Source of the DNA: Phycisphaerales bacterium
Lineage (GTDB): Bacteria; Planctomycetota; Phycisphaerae; Phycisphaerales; UBA1924
DNA: 8,088 bases
NCBI GenBank assembly: GCA_019747615.1
Contig: JAIEQQ010000133.1
Span: 1 to 8,088, forward strand
Reading direction: 5' to 3'
Position 1 is the first letter of the stretch. Every line of letters begins with the position of its first letter. Shown piece by piece: positions 6,194 through 8,088 of this stretch. The translations under genes were made by a program, and so were the position numbers. The notes below the pieces were generated by a model. That model ran no database searches. It saw nothing but the letters and a program-made list of their open reading frames with translations, and had not been told where the DNA came from.

Positions 6194-6845
6194 GCGTGCA
6201 TCGATTCGCGCATGGCCTCGCTGCGCATGGCTGGTGACGCGTGCTGGCGTTCGTAAACGAACAGTAAAACCACCCGCCGCCGAGTCGTCGGACGGAGGTC
6301 ATGCGACCGCCGAACCAGTCGGAGGCCGGGGCTGGAACGGGTCGAAGATTCGCGATGTTGTCGAGCGTGCCGGTCGGGTCGTAGACGTAGCCACACCAGT
6401 TGTCCAAGAGGCCGTCATCGACGAACGCGACTGGCGGGCTGGTCGGCGACGCCGCGTATTCCGCGCGCACTTCACCATCCTGTGGCGACCTCCCCGCCGC
6501 CGCGGCGGCGTGGACCCGCTGGACTTCCGCCATGAACTGCGGGCGGATGAACTCGAGCCGAGCTTGTAATGCGAGCGTGGCCCCGAAGAACCACTGAAGC
6601 GGAAGCGTCGCCAGCAGCGCTGCGGGCAACACGAACGCTCGGCGCGGCTGATACGCGAGGAACACGAACGCGATCACGATCAGCAGCGCGATCGAGGCGG
6701 GGCAGATCGCCAACCGACCGAGCACGCCGAGGAGGCTCACCGGGAAGGCGGCGGAGAGGGAGAATGCGAGATTCCAGAGGAGCACGAGCGCGATCACCAC
6801 GGCGGCGGAGCGGCTGAAGAGTTGGCGTGGCAGCCGGGTGGTCAT
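6129..6845 (-). CDS. membrane-anchored protein of unknown function
   Basis: Predicted 238 residues, not recognised as a named family. The N-terminal half is hydrophobic: a likely helix at about 12-34, one or two between about 37 and 65, and another at about 70-95. A hydrophilic part follows (about 96-200) with Trp/Tyr/Gly-rich patches, including DNWCGYVYDPTG (148-159), DWFGGRMTSVRRLGGGWFYC (176-195). Such a short motif-rich end may be a small periplasmic or cytoplasmic domain. The protein appears to finish naturally near residue 199. The remaining 39 residues are Ser/Pro/Arg-rich, carry a PCAAR/PCANR duplication, and in their last 21 codons are only the antisense of the transketolase 3' end. 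The start at ATG 6845 gives a good membrane start with positive residues (TTRLPRQ) but has no clear ribosome binding site. It converges on tkt. Confidence 0.66.
   Translation of the reverse strand: MTTRLPRQLFSRSAAVVIALVLLWNLAFSLSAAFPVSLLGVLGRLAICPASIALLIVIAFVFLAYQPRRAFVLPAALLATLPLQWFFGATLALQARLEFIRPQFMAEVQRVHAAAAAGRSPQDGEVRAEYAASPTSPPVAFVDDGLLDNWCGYVYDPTGTLDNIANLRPVPAPASDWFGGRMTSVRRLGGGWFYCSFTNASTRHQPCAARPCANRCTLTVQPSPSRSTLSRTSPPPQV
6201..6230 (-). repeat. short 15-nt direct repeat just after tkt
   Basis: The 9-mer GCGCATGGC occurs at 6208-6216 and again at 6223-6231, 15 bases apart. On the minus strand this spells PCAAR then PCANR in the C-terminal tail of the membrane-anchored protein. It lies a few bases beyond the transketolase stop. 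Confidence 0.55.
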
Positions 6846-6907
6846 AAGAGTTGTTACGTCTCACCCTGCTCGTTGAAACCTACAACGCAATTGCCGCGTG
6901 TCTTCCT

Positions 6908-7008
6908 GCACCCCTCCGGGGTGCGAGTGTTTGCACGCACCGTTTCCGGAGGTTTCGCTCGAAGACTTGCTTCACCTCCGGCTACATTCCGTCGGCCCTC
7001 CGGGCCGA
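6908..7008. repeat. three-hairpin GC-rich intergenic element
   Basis: Three stem-loops stand in a row. A: GCACCCC (6908-6914), TCC loop, GGGGTGC (6918-6924). B: CCGGAGGT (6946-6953) and ACCTCCGG (6974-6981) around a 20-base loop that itself contains a GAAG/CTTC mini-stem. C: TCGGCCC (6992-6998), TCC loop, GGGCCGA (7002-7008). All carry the heptamer CCTCCGG or its complement (6913, 6946, 6975, 6997). It lies in the gap downstream of icd and upstream of the membrane-anchored gene, both on minus. The composition and architecture resemble dispersed palindromic repeats. No T-run marks a terminator, though hairpin C lies 25 bases past the icd stop and could shield the mRNA end. Confidence 0.68.
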
Positions 7009-7033
7009 AACGCATCGATTCAACAAAGCAGCC

Positions 7034-8088
7034 TCACCCCATGTGCTTGATCACCGCATCCGCAAACTCCGAGCACTTGACCTTTGTCACGCCGGTGTCG
7101 CCTTCGGCCTTCATCAGGCGCTCGAAGTCGTAGGTGACGGTTTTGGCGGAGATTGCGCCGTCCATGCCTTTGATGATCAGGTCCGCGGCTTCGGTCCAGC
7201 CCATGTAGCGGAGCATCATCTCGCCGCTGAGGATGACTGAGCCGGGGTTGACTTGGTCGAGGTTGGCGTACTTGGGGGCGGTGCCGTGGGTGGCTTCGAA
7301 GATGGCGTGGCCGGTGATGTAGTTGATGTTCGCGCCGGGGGCGATGCCGATGCCGCCGATCTGGGCGGCCAGGGCGTCTGAGAGGTAGTCGCCGTTGAGG
7401 TTCATGCAGGCGATGACGTCAAAGTCCTTGGGCCGGGTGAGGACTTGCTGGAGGGTGATGTCGGCGATGGAGTCCTTGATCAGGAGCATCTTCTTCCACT
7501 TGCCGTCGGCGTGGGTGGGGGCGAGTTTGAGGACGGTCTCGATCTCGGCGATGATCTTCTTCTGCTGGTCTGGGGTCATCATCGTGAAGCCGGGGTCGAT
7601 CATCTGAGCGTTGGCTTCGGCGGTGAGGGCGGGATTGGCGTCTTTGTTGCCGAGGATCCAGGACTCGCGCTCGGTGACAACGTCCTTGCGGAAGAACTGC
7701 GTGGCGACCTTGTAGCCCCAGTCCTTGAAGGCACCTTCGGTGAACTTCATGATGTTGCCCTTGTGGACGATCGTGACCGACTTCTTCTTCTCCTTGATGG
7801 CGAAGGCGATGGCCGAGTGCAAGAGTCGCTCGGTGCCCAGAAGCGAGACGGGCTTGAAGCCGATGCCGACCATGAGCGGGTTGTCGCGAGCCGGTGTGCC
7901 GACGGCTTCGAGCATCTGCTGCCAATCATCGCCGGCCTTCTTGGTGCCGAAGCGAATCTTGGCGAAGTCCTTGGGGAAGTTCTGCTGGAGGAAATCGAGA
8001 ACCTTTTGCGCCTCGGGCGAGCCCGCGGCCATCTCGATCCCCGCGTAGATGTCTTCGGTGTTCTCGCGGAAGATCGTCATCTCGCAGT
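7034..8088 (-). CDS. icd: isocitrate dehydrogenase, NADP type (5'-truncated by window)
   Basis: Cytoplasmic TCA-cycle enzyme that oxidatively decarboxylates isocitrate to 2-oxoglutarate. The frame stays open to the edge, so the N-terminal part (including the loop that holds the phosphorylatable Ser in E. coli) is missing. The first in-window ATG (8080) is internal, and residues are counted from it. [13 protein letters not shown] (4-16) holds the active-site Tyr 12. [13 protein letters not shown] (106-118) holds the active-site Lys region. [16 protein letters not shown] (225-240) holds the metal-binding Asp residues. [12 protein letters not shown] (261-272) and VTYDFERLM (315-323) match the NADP-preferring signatures of the E. 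coli enzyme (Lys-Tyr, and Tyr...Arg), so NADP is the likely cofactor. Compared with my recollection of the E. coli sequence, about 24 extra residues lie near 45-70 and about 47 within 127-200, giving a larger enzyme of a kind also seen in cyanobacteria. It ends in TGA. Confidence 0.95.
   Translation of the reverse strand, partial: CEMTIFRENTEDIYAGIEMAAGSPEAQKVLDFLQQNFPKDFAKIRFGTKKAGDDWQQMLEAVGTPARDNPLMVGIGFKPVSLLGTERLLHSAIAFAIKEKKKSVTIVHKGNIMKFTEGAFKDWGYKVATQFFRKDVVTERESWILGNKDANPALTAEANAQMIDPGFTMMTPDQQKKIIAEIETVLKLAPTHADGKWKKMLLIKDSIADITLQQVLTRPKDFDVIACMNLNGDYLSDALAAQIGGIGIAPGANINYITGHAIFEATHGTAPKYANLDQVNPGSVILSGEMMLRYMGWTEAADLIIKGMDGAISAKTVTYDFERLMKAEGDTGVTKVKCSEFADAVIKHMG

Noticed and set aside
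6249..6262. Inverted repeat GTTCGT-AA-ACGAAC about 56 bases after the tkt stop
   Set aside because: The 6-bp stem with a two-base loop is too tight to form well, and no T-run follows on the + strand, so I do not call it a terminator.

Overview
The window is GC-rich (very roughly two thirds G+C by eye) bacterial chromosome with six protein genes, two of them cut by the window edges. No tRNA, rRNA, CRISPR array, transposase or phage gene was seen. The mix of genes suggests a planctomycete, perhaps of the Phycisphaerae type. The pointers are a long two-module FtsX permease, a small helix-turn-helix protein with a Pro/Gln-rich tail, a DUF2809-like membrane protein, an isocitrate dehydrogenase with large insertions, and several GC-rich multi-hairpin intergenic repeats. 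This placement is inference from sequence character and should be held loosely.

Layout from left to right: (1) the 3' part of an ABC-transporter permease on + (to 2453). (2) A minus-strand helix-turn-helix protein that converges on it with only 8 bp between stop codons (2462-3157). It carries two tracts of 15-nt/5-residue tandem repeats. (3) A 273-bp gap (3158-3430) with no convincing gene but at least two palindromic repeat-like elements. The second is fused to the stop codon of the next gene. (4) A minus-strand DUF2809-like membrane protein (3431-3826). (5) A 255-bp divergent control region that holds two possible stem-loops and the ribosome binding site of (6) a complete transketolase on + (4082-6193). 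(7) A minus-strand gene for a membrane-anchored protein of unknown function (6129-6845) whose 3' end runs 65 bp antisense into the transketolase gene. (8) A gap of about 190 bp (6846-7033) with a compact three-hairpin element built on one heptamer. (9) The 3' part of an NADP-type isocitrate dehydrogenase gene on minus (7034 to the edge).

Transketolase (pentose phosphate pathway) and isocitrate dehydrogenase (TCA cycle) are both central carbon enzymes, but they face each other, are separated by an unrelated gene, and are not an operon. Every gene junction except 3826/4082 is either convergent or same-strand with a gap, so most genes look individually transcribed. I find no evidence for a new multi-gene system. 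The features most worth a second look are the repeat-derived structures (coding minisatellites and palindromic intergenic elements) and the antisense 3' overlap at the end of transketolase.
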